Source: Candidatus Zixiibacteriota bacterium
GTDB lineage: Bacteria; Zixibacteria; MSB-5A5; GN15; FEB-12
Assembly: GCA_022571985.1 (NCBI GenBank)
Contig: JACZWU010000002.1
Coordinates: 424,136-488,135 of the forward strand
DNA: 64,000 nucleotides
Direction of reading: 5' to 3'
Shown: positions 26,198-34,575 of the stretch, piece by piece
How positions within the stretch are numbered: position 1 is the first letter of the stretch
Layout: each line of letters begins with the position of its first letter
The notes under the pieces: model-generated
Seen by the model: only the letters and a program-made list of their open reading frames with translations
The model's database searches: none
What the model was told of the DNA's origin: nothing
Translations under genes and position numbers: made by a program

Positions 26198-27265
26198 TCA
26201 TCTGTCGATTTCTCGTTTTAATAATTCCCGAATTCTCTCATCGGCATTTAAAATAAGCGTTTCAAAAACGTATTTGAAGTTTTTGAGATAGTCCTGTGGT
26301 GAAACATCTGGTATCAGTTGCTGAAAATAGGACGGAATAGAATCCTCGCCGCCGTTTAGATATTTGTCTTCAAGATAACGGCGGCAGCCAGCCAGCAGCC
26401 TGCCAGAGTCAATCGCCTTTATTCGTCCTTTCTGTTCAAATCGAGCAATTTCTATTTTTTTAAGGCAGTCCAGCGCAGATGTAATTGCATTCGCTGAGAG
26501 ATTTCGAATATGCCTTTCGCGAGGCGTTTCAACTTTGCCGTGAAGTATGCCAAAAGCATCAACGAACTCAGACTTTACTTTAATCATCATCGAAATTAAT
26601 TCAGATCGGACCAGGCAATTCTGGTATTCTTTTCTTTCATTCAGCAGATCGAAAACCTTACCACACCACTGGGGAGTGGTTTTGCTTATATTGAATGCCT
26701 GAAGAACTATTTCATTAAGGCTGGTTATGGAAATAAGCTCTTTATCACTGCGGAGGTTCGTCTCATTTTCTTTGAGAAATATCTTTTCAGGCGCAGAACT
26801 GTCCCTGGTTTTGACAGACCCCAGTTTCTCGAAGCTATACTCAACGCTTCGTTTTAAATTTTCTGCCATAGGGTTGCTTAGCTTACGCATTTCGCCCAAT
26901 TCCCTCTTGATGAATCCCCGCAGAAGAATGAGCATATCTGATTTCAAAAGCTGTTCATCTACAGTCATGAAAGCTGTAATGCCATGCCGTTTGAAGTAAT
27001 CAAAAATTATGTAAAATGGTGCGTCTCTCTTTGAGGCCAGCAATGACCCGAGGATATCGTAGGACAAGTCATTCAATGAATCTTCGAGTGATTCTTTTTC
27101 AAGCGGAATCTGCCAATCGCAGGCTCTTAAATACCGCAGGTACTGCTTTGTCTGCGAAAAGCAAAACTCGAAGAACTTATCAAAGCTTTTGCGACACTCC
27201 GGATTTACTAAAAATGCGCGGATGTCCTCTTCTTGTTGACCGATATTTGACTCCGTTTCTAGCAA
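26198..27265 (-). CDS. Helical protein of unknown function, first gene of zinc-finger/Lon-like operon
   Basis: A 355-residue soluble, almost all-helical protein with no signal peptide or span. The N-terminal part (RKSFDKFFEFCFSQTKQYLR ... LNDLSYDILGSLLA) has the look of a sigma-factor region-2 helix bundle and the C-terminal part is rich in Lys/Arg/Glu helices, but I do not recognise a family. Position ahead of a zf-HC2 gene is where an ECF sigma factor often sits, so a divergent sigma-like role is possible. The best start is a TTG with only a weak GGAC upstream, so the N terminus is uncertain. Confidence 0.6.
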   Translation of the reverse strand: MLETESNIGQQEEDIRAFLVNPECRKSFDKFFEFCFSQTKQYLRYLRACDWQIPLEKESLEDSLNDLSYDILGSLLASKRDAPFYIIFDYFKRHGITAFMTVDEQLLKSDMLILLRGFIKRELGEMRKLSNPMAENLKRSVEYSFEKLGSVKTRDSSAPEKIFLKENETNLRSDKELISITSLNEIVLQAFNISKTTPQWCGKVFDLLNERKEYQNCLVRSELISMMIKVKSEFVDAFGILHGKVETPRERHIRNLSANAITSALDCLKKIEIARFEQKGRIKAIDSGRLLAGCRRYLEDKYLNGGEDSIPSYFQQLIPDVSPQDYLKNFKYVFETLILNADERIRELLKREIDR

Positions 27266-27847
27266 GACAAAAGTCCAAAGTGATTAAGCAGTTGAAAATA
27301 AAGAGTTAGTATATCAGTTATAACTTCATAGCAGCAAGTTGTCAACACAGGACTCTCTTGTTTAACTTATGGCTGTTCGAAAAGTACGCTGCTATTGCGA
27401 AGTAATGACTAACTCTCATCAAGATACATTCACAGAAAAGAGATTCATAAAATTCGTTGGTACGCAATAAATTAGCTCCCCGGATTACAGGCTGTGCGAA
27501 CCTTGCAGTTTGAGAGAAATTCTCTTTACAGGCAGCTTGATTTAAGCCCCATTCCCTGATTGAATTGATTTCCCTTGACATACTATACGAAACGTGGTCG
27601 GCTTCAGGCTGACAGCTACCTCTACAGGGTAAAATAGTCACTTTGAGTATAAAGTGCCTGTTTTGCAACGTTTTTTGAAGATAACACTTGACAATCGAGA
27701 GTAAGCTAAATAGTTTAGTGTATATTTCGCTGTGGAATTCTCTCGCAACGTAGAAAAACATCAGACAGCATTGGTTAAGCCAGGACGACTTAACGTTTCA
27801 GGCAGGGACAGCAGTTTCAAAGTTGTACAAAAAAGGACGAATTCTTG
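27266..27847. other. Divergent intergenic region before the pilus locus
   Basis: About 580 bases between the minus-strand helical protein and the plus-strand pilin-like gene; promoters for both should lie here. It contains dispersed repeat copy B (27464-27661). A 139-codon minus-strand frame (27342-27761) runs through the repeat and was judged spurious. Confidence 0.55.
27464..27661 (+). repeat. Dispersed intergenic repeat, copy B
   Basis: Same order of blocks as copy A at 20270-20423, but with about 40 extra bases in the 3' half, between the ATTGATT block and the GGTAAAATAGTC block. The best-conserved core is 27628-27653. Confidence 0.6.
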
Positions 27848-28522
27848 ATGTTTGGGAATTTGCAGAAAAAAGTACGTTTTGGTTTGGACGAATGGCGTAT
27901 TTACGCCAAGGCAAATAATATAGCTAATGACCTAAATTCGATAAACGCAGGGAAGGGCTATTCCCGGTTGTCATATATCAAAGCCTTAAGTTGGTCGGTT
28001 TTCATAATAGCATTTGCAGGCTTTTTGTCTGTAATAATGCCCGGCGTTGCCTTGGGAGACGGCGGAACCATACCGGCTACCGTTGAAATCAGGGCACTGA
28101 TCACACTCACCAGGATAGCAGACCTTAACTTTGGTCAGGTCCGTTCGGGGGAAACAGATGGCACAGTAACTGTCACCCCCTTGAACGTTCGTACTTTTAC
28201 CGGCGATGTGACTTTACGTGCCATGACAAACTTCAGCCGAGCCGAGTTCATAATAACGGGCGATCCTAATGCTACTTTCACTATTTCGCCGGTGCTTGAT
28301 TTCGCTCTGCACGACAAACGTGGAGATCCAATTTTCGGCGAAACCGTTTTGCAGGTTACCAACCTGTTAAGTTACAGTACTACTGTTGGCGCCGTGACAA
28401 CGGTTGGCCAATTTAATAGTAACGGCATCGATTCCGTCTTTGTGGGCGGCACGCTGCTGGTACCGCCCGGCGCTAAGTTCGGGAAATACGGAGGAGAAGT
28501 TACTCTTACTTTTAACTACTAG
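27848..28522 (+). CDS. DUF4402-type pilin-like secreted protein
   Basis: A 224-residue protein. An unusually long N-terminal leader (about 70 residues: a charged region, then the hydrophobic segment WSVFIIAFAGFLSVIMPGVALG) precedes a DUF4402-like beta domain: TRIADLNFGQVRSG near its start, AEFIITGDPNATFTI in the middle, and VGGTLLVPPGAKFGKYGGEV ... LTFNY at the end. The C-terminal alternating hydrophobic strand ending in Tyr is what chaperone-usher subunits use for donor-strand exchange. It is the first gene of a locus with a chaperone and an usher, so it is probably a major or minor fibre subunit. A TTG one codon earlier is an alternative start. Confidence 0.75.
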   Translation: MFGNLQKKVRFGLDEWRIYAKANNIANDLNSINAGKGYSRLSYIKALSWSVFIIAFAGFLSVIMPGVALGDGGTIPATVEIRALITLTRIADLNFGQVRSGETDGTVTVTPLNVRTFTGDVTLRAMTNFSRAEFIITGDPNATFTISPVLDFALHDKRGDPIFGETVLQVTNLLSYSTTVGAVTTVGQFNSNGIDSVFVGGTLLVPPGAKFGKYGGEVTLTFNY

Positions 28523-28587
28523 ATAAAGCCGTTTAAATAAAGAGAATTGAAAATACTTATCAGGAAAGGAGATAACCGCCTATGCTA

Positions 28588-28634
28588 TCAATTCCCGTAA
28601 GGGGGGATTTTGATTAGGCTCCTTATTTAGGAGC
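28588..28634 (+). promoter_or_regulatory. Two consecutive hairpins in the leader of the second pilin-like gene
   Basis: 28588-28613 can fold as TCAA-ttCCC / GGGgga-TTGA with a GTAA tetraloop; 28618-28634 folds as GCTCCT / AGGAGC with a five-base loop. They sit between the two pilin-like genes, 38 bases before the ATG, with a T-run at 28653-28659 just before the Shine-Dalgarno. They may set the ratio of the two subunits by processing or attenuation. Confidence 0.5.
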
Positions 28635-28671
28635 AGGATATAAGTTCTTAACTTTTTTTGGAGAATTAGAA

Positions 28672-29208
28672 ATGAAAACAAAACACTTAACCAGATTAGT
28701 AATGGTAGGCCTACTGATGGCCGGCCTGCTGACTTTTGTGGCAACAAGCACAAAAGCGATAACAGGGTCTATCAGTTCAACCGTTACAATAGAATGCGCG
28801 GTGGAAATAGCTGCAAACGGGGGGTCACTTGACTTTGGTTATTTGGCTGCACCCGGGAATGGTAATTGCGACGTGTGGACAATATCGACAACCGATGGTG
28901 CTTCTTTGGGTCATTCCGGCTCTGGTAATGGTACTGATTTCCTCGGCAGCGACCACAGCCGGGGCAGTTTTACACTCACAGGTAGCGAGCCCATTACCTA
29001 TTCTGTTGCAGTTTCGACTCAATTCAGCGACGGCAACTTGACCCTTTCAAACTTAACACTGAGTCCGACAAGTCCCCAGGACCCAAGTCCGAGTACCGGA
29101 GCTTGCACGACGTTGCCTGTCGCCGTAGGTGGCGACCTGCAAGTTTGCCCGGGCGCGGCTCAGGGACTTCACAATGATGCCGTCATTACGATAACAGCGA
29201 ACTACTAG
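28672..29208 (+). CDS. Second pilin-like secreted protein (DUF4402-like)
   Basis: A 178-residue protein with a clear signal peptide ending in STKA, followed by a beta-rich domain starting ISSTVTIECAVEIAANGG and LDFGYLAAPGNG, and ending AVITITANY. The overall plan (LDFG near the start, a Gly/Ser-rich middle, terminal beta-strand ending in NY) parallels the gene upstream. Three Cys residues after the signal could form a disulfide typical of fibre subunits. GGAGAATTAGAA places the start precisely. By position before the chaperone gene it is probably the main fibre subunit. Confidence 0.72.
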   Translation: MKTKHLTRLVMVGLLMAGLLTFVATSTKAITGSISSTVTIECAVEIAANGGSLDFGYLAAPGNGNCDVWTISTTDGASLGHSGSGNGTDFLGSDHSRGSFTLTGSEPITYSVAVSTQFSDGNLTLSNLTLSPTSPQDPSPSTGACTTLPVAVGGDLQVCPGAAQGLHNDAVITITANY

Positions 29209-29361
29209 AGTTGAGTTAAAGATCGGTTGATTTCGGCGTTGTTGACTGATATATATGTGTCGAAATAAGCGGTCGGCCCACAGACTTTTTCCGGATATTT
29301 TATTCAGGTTAAAGCTGTGGGTTAGGGTCGCACTTTGAAAAACGCTGTTTTTTGAAAGAGA

Positions 29362-30267
29362 GTGAACAAAATAAGAACGCTTGATATAGTCCGAGCGGAA
29401 AGGGTGAAGAGTGCCTCCTTCCGTTTAGCTGTTATAGGACTGGCTTCTCTAATGCTTGTAATGGCTTGTTCTTCCTCAATGGCGCAGGAACTTGGCGGCT
29501 TGACAATCACACCCACGCGGATTGTTTTTGAGGGTCGCGACCGGAGCGCCGAGGTTATATTAGTTAATACAACCTCGATTTCTATGACCTACCGGATATC
29601 TTTTAAGAACATGCGAATGCTTGAAAACGGCGCTTATGAAGACATTGATACTCCCAGGAACGGAGAGCTTTTTGCCGACAAGATGATTCGCTTTTCGCCT
29701 CGTCAGGTAGTTCTTGAACCGGGCGTGTCACAAACTGTACGATTATTGCTGCGTAAACCGGCGAATCTGGCCACCGGTGAGTACCGCTCTCACCTTCTGT
29801 TCCAGGGCATACCGCCGGAGACCGCCGGCCAGGACATTGAGAATCTGGACCTCGAGGAAGGAGAGCTTCAGATTCGGATCAGAACTGCTTTTGCAGTTAC
29901 GATACCGGTTATCGCCCGCCAGGGAGAGCTATCGGCAACGGTGGAGATTTCAGACCTCGCTCTCACGACTCCCAAAAATCCGGACGAACTGGCGATATTA
30001 TCTTTCCGGCTGAATCGCAGCGGCAACAGGACGGTGTCCGGCGATATCGAAGTGACATTTAAGTCCAGCCAGGGAGGAGATGAGTACGTTGTGAACCTGG
30101 TTCGTGGCATTGCCGTATTATGTCCCTATCCCGCGCGCATAGTGAAACTTTCCTTAGGGCCGCCGGAAGGGGTAGTAATGCAGAACGGCAGTTTGCATCT
30201 TGTTTACCGAGCCAGCCCGGAAGAGGGTGGCCAACTTCTGGCCGAAGCTGACATTCAAGTCCCTTGA
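29362..30267 (+). CDS. PapD-like periplasmic fimbrial chaperone
   Basis: A 301-residue protein with a GTG start after GAAAGAGA, an N-terminal hydrophobic signal segment ending in SSMAQE, and an immunoglobulin-like domain. The N-terminal domain shows the pilus-chaperone pattern: LTITPTRIVFEGRDRSAEV, LVNTTSISMTYRISF, then FSPRQVVLEPGVSQTVRLLL (the G1 donor-strand region). The protein is longer than the usual 230-250 residues, with a long leader and extended second domain. It should hold folded subunits in the periplasm and hand them to the usher encoded next. Confidence 0.82.
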   Translation: MNKIRTLDIVRAERVKSASFRLAVIGLASLMLVMACSSSMAQELGGLTITPTRIVFEGRDRSAEVILVNTTSISMTYRISFKNMRMLENGAYEDIDTPRNGELFADKMIRFSPRQVVLEPGVSQTVRLLLRKPANLATGEYRSHLLFQGIPPETAGQDIENLDLEEGELQIRIRTAFAVTIPVIARQGELSATVEISDLALTTPKNPDELAILSFRLNRSGNRTVSGDIEVTFKSSQGGDEYVVNLVRGIAVLCPYPARIVKLSLGPPEGVVMQNGSLHLVYRASPEEGGQLLAEADIQVP

Positions 30268-30398
30268 AAGCGCACGGGCTACTTCAGTTGTACCACCAAT
30301 TTCAAAAGTGAAGAACAGTCGGTGGCACTCTGCGGAACAACAGAAATAATGGTAATCGACATCAGAAGTGCTGCTCAGCTTTTGGCTTCAATCAAAAA

Positions 30399-33122
30399 GT
30401 GGCGCAACGATTCATGACTTCCCGGCAAGTCCTCTTTCTAACGCTAACAATTCTAGTCATAAGTACAGCCCTCCCGCTTTGGTCTGTTTCCGGTCAGCCG
30501 ATCGAAGAGAGAAAGTCTGGTAACCCCCTTGTCCCTGTCGAGCGCTCCGATGAAGAGCTGCTGGTGCTGGAGGTGCGGCTGGGCCGTTATATCTTGAGCG
30601 ACGGCATTATCGGCTATATCCACCGGGGGGGAGTTTTGCTGTCACTCGAAGATATGGCCAGGGTGCTAGAATTTCCCATCTCCGTCAAGCTGGCCACCGG
30701 CCAGGCCGACGGCTGGTTTATTAACAAAAACCGGCGGTTTTCTCTCGATATTGCCCGGGGTGAAGTAGTGCTGAAGGGCAAGGCTCAATCGTATGAGCGG
30801 AGCCTGGTGGAACTGCACCGTGATGGTATTTATATAGATGCCACCTTATTCGGGCAATGGTTTCCGGTTGACCTTGAATATGATCTGGCCCGACTGATAG
30901 TCAATGTTGTCTCGCGTGAACCGCTCCCGCTGGAAAAGCGTCTTGAGCGAGAAAAGGCACGGCAACTTCTGGGACGCGGGGCAGGAGCGGCTCCGGTTTA
31001 CCCAAGAGTAAATGCTCGTTACAGTTTTTTCGACTGGCCTTTCATTGATGTAAACTTAAATCTTTTAAAACGCAGTCCGGAGACAGGCGGTCGTGAGGGA
31101 CGCTACAACGGACTGGTAAGCGGCGACCTCTTGTTTATGAGCTCTGTTTTTTTTCTGTCGGGAATTGACGAGGACTCACTGACCGATGTCAGGCTGACGA
31201 TGGGGCGATCTGATCCTGACGGGACTCTACTGGGGCCATTGCAGGCCCAGACATTTAAGTTGGGTGACGTTTTCAGTCCGCAGATTCCACTTATTTCAAT
31301 CAGCCGGGTTGGGCGGGGCGCCGAGATCTCAAACTTTCCCTTGAGCCGACCAAGTGAATTCGACCGCACTACTCTGCAGGGTGAACTGCCGCTGGAGTGG
31401 GAGGTGGAGCTTTACCGTAACGAAGTCCTGCTGGATTTCCGCACTTCTCGTGCCGACGGACGCTATGAATTCATCGACGTGCCGCTTCTTTATGGACTTA
31501 ACGTCCTGCGCCTTATCTTCTACGGGCCACAGGGGCAGAGGAGAGAGGAAGTACGACGTATTCTGGTAGGCCGAGGGTTAGTTCGTCCCGGGAAACTGCA
31601 CTACCGCCTGGCCGCCAGCCAACAGGACAAGTACTTGTTTCGGCTTGAAAGGAATGTGCTGGACGAGGAACTGGTGGGACAGGGCCGTTTTCTGGCTGAA
31701 TATGAATGGGGTATCAGCAGAAAATTCTCAGTTTCCGGAAGCGGGGTAAGCCTGCCGTTTGTAGCAGGGCGGCGATATTATGGCAGCCTGGGGCTGCGCG
31801 CGGCCATGTTGAGGGCATTTACACGGATCGACATTAGCCGCGAGTACAACGGCGGCACAGCACTGCAGGTAGCCACACAGTTTAATTTTCTGGGGCACAA
31901 TGTTCTTGCCGAGCACGGGCAGTACTTTGACTTTGTCAGCGAGCGGATTAGAGAACAGATCGACCCGATTGTAAGTTTGACTAAACTCAGGTTCGACGGC
32001 GTGCTGCCGCTCTGGCCTTTGCCGCGTATCCCGTTTGGTTTTAGCGGAAATATTGAGAGGCGCCAGTCGGGGCGCGTACGGTATGATGGTTCGAACCGTC
32101 TCTCGCTGTTTCTGCGGGGCGTATCATTTTCCAACACGCTTACCGGTTCCTTGAACCGTGGCGGCGGCACAGTGACGACTACCCGGGTGAACGGCTCATT
32201 TCTGTTAAGCGGGCGCCTGAAGCGGCTGTCGCTGCGTTCGCAGTTGAGCTATGAGCCCCCGCCTAACCACAGGTTTCTCAGCGTGGCACTTACCAGCGAT
32301 TATGCAATTCCCAACAGCTTTGGCACGCATTTTACGGTAAACAAGCAGCTGCAGGACGACCGCCGAACATCTTATTCAGTTGGAATTAACCGCACCTTCG
32401 ATGCCTTCCTGATGGGCCTTGACGGCAGGTATGAAAACGATGCGAATTACTCCATCCGTCTTTCAATTTCGTTCAGCCTGGGCTTGAAACCAAGAAGTAA
32501 CAGTCTGCATTTGAGTTCCCGCAGAATGGGGAACAACGGGGCGGCGTCGGTGCGCGTGTTTCTCGATAAGAATCTGGATGGAATATACGATCTCGGTGAC
32601 CAGCCGCTCGAGGGTGTGCGACTTCGTCACGGCGGTAGAACTTCAAAACCGACCGACAAAAAGGGAATAGTATATATCCCTAACTTGTCCAGCTACCGGC
32701 CAACTGATATCACCATTGAGATAGGTAGTCTTGAGGATCCTTTTTGGATTCCAATTAATGAAGGTGTAACTATTGTTCCTCGCCCTGGAAAGTCGATTTC
32801 AATAGAGTTTCCTGTCATTGTTACGGGCGAAGTTGATGGTACAGTGTTTCTGCGGCGTGGCACCTCTGTCAAGGGTGTCTCAAACGTAATGCTCGAACTC
32901 GTCAACGGAAAAGGCGAAATTTTAATGCACACAAAGACCGCCTTTGACGGCTTTTATCTGTTCATGATGGTACCGCCCGGCAGCTATGTAGTGCGGGTTT
33001 CACCAGAACAAATAAAGCGCTTGAACCTTGAGTCTCCACATGTCCGCGAGGTTGTCATCAAAGGTGACGGTACTATTGTAAGCGGGGTGGACATTATACT
33101 TGAGCGCTCCAGCGAAGAATAA
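30399..33122 (+). CDS. Usher-like outer-membrane protein of an alternate chaperone-usher pathway
   Basis: A 907-residue outer-membrane protein. Signal peptide in the first 33 residues; N-terminal soluble domain to about 200; a plug-like segment (LPLEWEVELYRNEVLLDFRT ... LRLIFYGPQGQ) that matches ushers; long amphipathic beta-strand region to about 715; and two C-terminal Ig/carboxypeptidase-regulatory-like domains (VRVFLDKNLDGIYDLGDQPL; GVSNVMLELVNGKGEIL). The whole is closer to alternate ushers than to PapC. It should secrete and assemble the pilins. The GTG used could be replaced by an ATG five codons later; neither has a good ribosome site. Confidence 0.75.
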   Translation: MAQRFMTSRQVLFLTLTILVISTALPLWSVSGQPIEERKSGNPLVPVERSDEELLVLEVRLGRYILSDGIIGYIHRGGVLLSLEDMARVLEFPISVKLATGQADGWFINKNRRFSLDIARGEVVLKGKAQSYERSLVELHRDGIYIDATLFGQWFPVDLEYDLARLIVNVVSREPLPLEKRLEREKARQLLGRGAGAAPVYPRVNARYSFFDWPFIDVNLNLLKRSPETGGREGRYNGLVSGDLLFMSSVFFLSGIDEDSLTDVRLTMGRSDPDGTLLGPLQAQTFKLGDVFSPQIPLISISRVGRGAEISNFPLSRPSEFDRTTLQGELPLEWEVELYRNEVLLDFRTSRADGRYEFIDVPLLYGLNVLRLIFYGPQGQRREEVRRILVGRGLVRPGKLHYRLAASQQDKYLFRLERNVLDEELVGQGRFLAEYEWGISRKFSVSGSGVSLPFVAGRRYYGSLGLRAAMLRAFTRIDISREYNGGTALQVATQFNFLGHNVLAEHGQYFDFVSERIREQIDPIVSLTKLRFDGVLPLWPLPRIPFGFSGNIERRQSGRVRYDGSNRLSLFLRGVSFSNTLTGSLNRGGGTVTTTRVNGSFLLSGRLKRLSLRSQLSYEPPPNHRFLSVALTSDYAIPNSFGTHFTVNKQLQDDRRTSYSVGINRTFDAFLMGLDGRYENDANYSIRLSISFSLGLKPRSNSLHLSSRRMGNNGAASVRVFLDKNLDGIYDLGDQPLEGVRLRHGGRTSKPTDKKGIVYIPNLSSYRPTDITIEIGSLEDPFWIPINEGVTIVPRPGKSISIEFPVIVTGEVDGTVFLRRGTSVKGVSNVMLELVNGKGEILMHTKTAFDGFYLFMMVPPGSYVVRVSPEQIKRLNLESPHVREVVIKGDGTIVSGVDIILERSSEE

Positions 33123-33133
33123 AAATAATACAT

Positions 33134-33196
<63 letters not shown>

Positions 33197-33209
<13 letters not shown>

Positions 33210-33276
33210 GTGTCAATTTTCAGAACCCAATACAGGGCAAATATATTAGCTTCTTTCGGCTAAATGTCAACGAAAT
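33197..33276 (-). repeat. Duplicated tRNA 5' end plus promoter, copy 1 (intact)
   Basis: An 80-base segment spanning the first 13 bases of tRNA-Asn and its upstream promoter. It is repeated at 33351-33431 with about 12 substitutions and one single-base indel. Confidence 0.8.
33240..33270 (-). promoter_or_regulatory. tRNA-Asn promoter (-35 TTGACA)
   Basis: On the minus strand a perfect TTGACA (33265-33270) is followed by an A/T-rich -10 at 33240-33248 (TAATAT or TATATT depending on a 16- or 19-base spacer), about 30 bases before the tRNA 5' end. Confidence 0.6.
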
Positions 33277-33573
33277 TTAAGAGATTCGAAAGCAATCCTG
33301 AATCAAGGTTACCGGCTGATAAACCCCGCCATAGCGGGACCCTAAAAACAGAGCTACACGGGCGTGTCAAATTTGCAGAACCCAAGGCAGGACAAATGTG
33401 CTAGCTTCTTTCGGCTAAATGTCAGCGAAATCTATATCTGCTCAACAGCTATCTTTTAAGCACAGCCAATTCTGTATGCCTCAGAAGCCAAATACTTAAC
33501 TATTTAGCTTGATTTTCGTACTGGACATAATCATTTTAATCCATAATTCTTAGCGCTAACAGGGGAGAATCTT
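33277..33573. other. Intergenic region between tRNA-Asn and the Cys-rich orphan
   Basis: Contains a small hairpin (CCCGC-cata-GCGGG near 33326-33339), the decayed promoter copy, and an A/T-rich stretch before the next gene with no strong promoter match. Confidence 0.5.
33351..33431 (-). repeat. Duplicated tRNA 5' end plus promoter, copy 2 (decayed)
   Basis: Copy of 33197-33276 in the same orientation. The -35 has become CTGACA, the -10 has lost its T/A run and the tRNA stub is cut after 13 bases. It looks like the remains of a second tRNA-Asn gene or a tandem duplication of the promoter. Confidence 0.75.
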
Positions 33574-34392
33574 ATGAACAGCTATAAATTCATTGTATTA
33601 ATTGTGTTTCTTGTAATTGGCACTACTAGTCAATTAATTAAAGCAGATAACAGCAGTTTTGAGGCTGCTTTAGTGGAGCTTTGTAATGCCCATTATTTAT
33701 CCGAGAACATTGTTATTGATACATATGGTTCAAGCCAAGCATTCGTTTGGCTAAGCGACAAAGTTTGGAGTAACCCAAAAGACACAAGAAAATTTGTAAA
33801 TTCCATAGAGTTACTGGCAGAGACTTCAGATATTAATAAATACGAAATTTCTGTTTTTGGAAAACCTTCGCTTTCTAATAAAATTGCTCAAATTACAGTT
33901 CGACCATATGGTGTAGAGCTCGATTACACCTATGATGATGCTAAATGGGAATCATTTGCTTTCAGGAAATCATTTTGGGAAAAAGTCGAGAGTCTGAAAA
34001 TTAGAGGTCTGACAATAATTAAAGGTCTTGAGGCTGATTCAGTTTTTAAAGTACTGTCAAAACCAGATGAAATATCTATTTCTGATATCAAAAGAGATGA
34101 AAAAGGTGGCTTAATCGTAACCTATCATTGGAAAGTTGATGATCAATTCATTGACATCACTATTAGGCGATGGGATAATATGTATAGGGTTGAGAGCATA
34201 CGTGTATTTGATATTAATAAGGAACGACAGAAAGAGAAGGAAAAAAAGGCAAAAAAACAAGTGGGAACCAGGCCAAAGAGTTGCCACATTTATGAGGACT
34301 GTGAAATGTATGGAGGATGTGAGAATTTTAGTAACTGCTATGGGGCCTGTTGGGATGAGTGCAAACGTAGTAGTTGTCCTCTATGCAAATGA
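33574..34392 (+). CDS. Secreted protein of unknown function with Cys-rich C terminus
   Basis: A 272-residue protein with a signal peptide (IVLIVFLVIGTTSQLIKA) and a mixed alpha/beta body of about 200 residues without recognisable motifs. A Lys/Glu-rich linker then leads to a C-terminal knot of ten cysteines in about 35 residues (CHIYEDCEMYGGCENFSNC ... CWDECKRSSCPLC). The coding sequence is clearly more A/T-rich than its neighbours, and it lies beside a tRNA, so acquisition by transfer is possible. I recognise no family. AGGGGAGAAT upstream supports the start. Confidence 0.7.
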   Translation: MNSYKFIVLIVFLVIGTTSQLIKADNSSFEAALVELCNAHYLSENIVIDTYGSSQAFVWLSDKVWSNPKDTRKFVNSIELLAETSDINKYEISVFGKPSLSNKIAQITVRPYGVELDYTYDDAKWESFAFRKSFWEKVESLKIRGLTIIKGLEADSVFKVLSKPDEISISDIKRDEKGGLIVTYHWKVDDQFIDITIRRWDNMYRVESIRVFDINKERQKEKEKKAKKQVGTRPKSCHIYEDCEMYGGCENFSNCYGACWDECKRSSCPLCK

Positions 34393-34575
34393 AACAAAAC
34401 CTCCATACTTGGGTATACTTAAGACTTGAGAATTAGCTTGATGCTGAACCAGTTTTCTGCGTTTGAAGCGAGTCCGGCTCGGCCAATTTTATTAAATGGA
34501 ACATCCCTTATGTCCTCCCGTATAAACTGATATCAGAAAATGAAATCTAAAAAGATAAGATGCAGGAGGATTGTA

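Noticed and set aside
27342..27761. Minus-strand 139-codon open frame
   Set aside because: It lies within the dispersed repeat and has no signal, motif or ribosome site; its codons look random.
28540..28634. Possible riboswitch (c-di-GMP or preQ1) before the second pilin gene
   Set aside because: The conserved residues of these classes are absent; kept only as unclassified hairpins.
30350..30417. 22-codon ORF overlapping the usher start (MVIDIRSAAQLL...)
   Set aside because: Very short, weak start, and likely chance.
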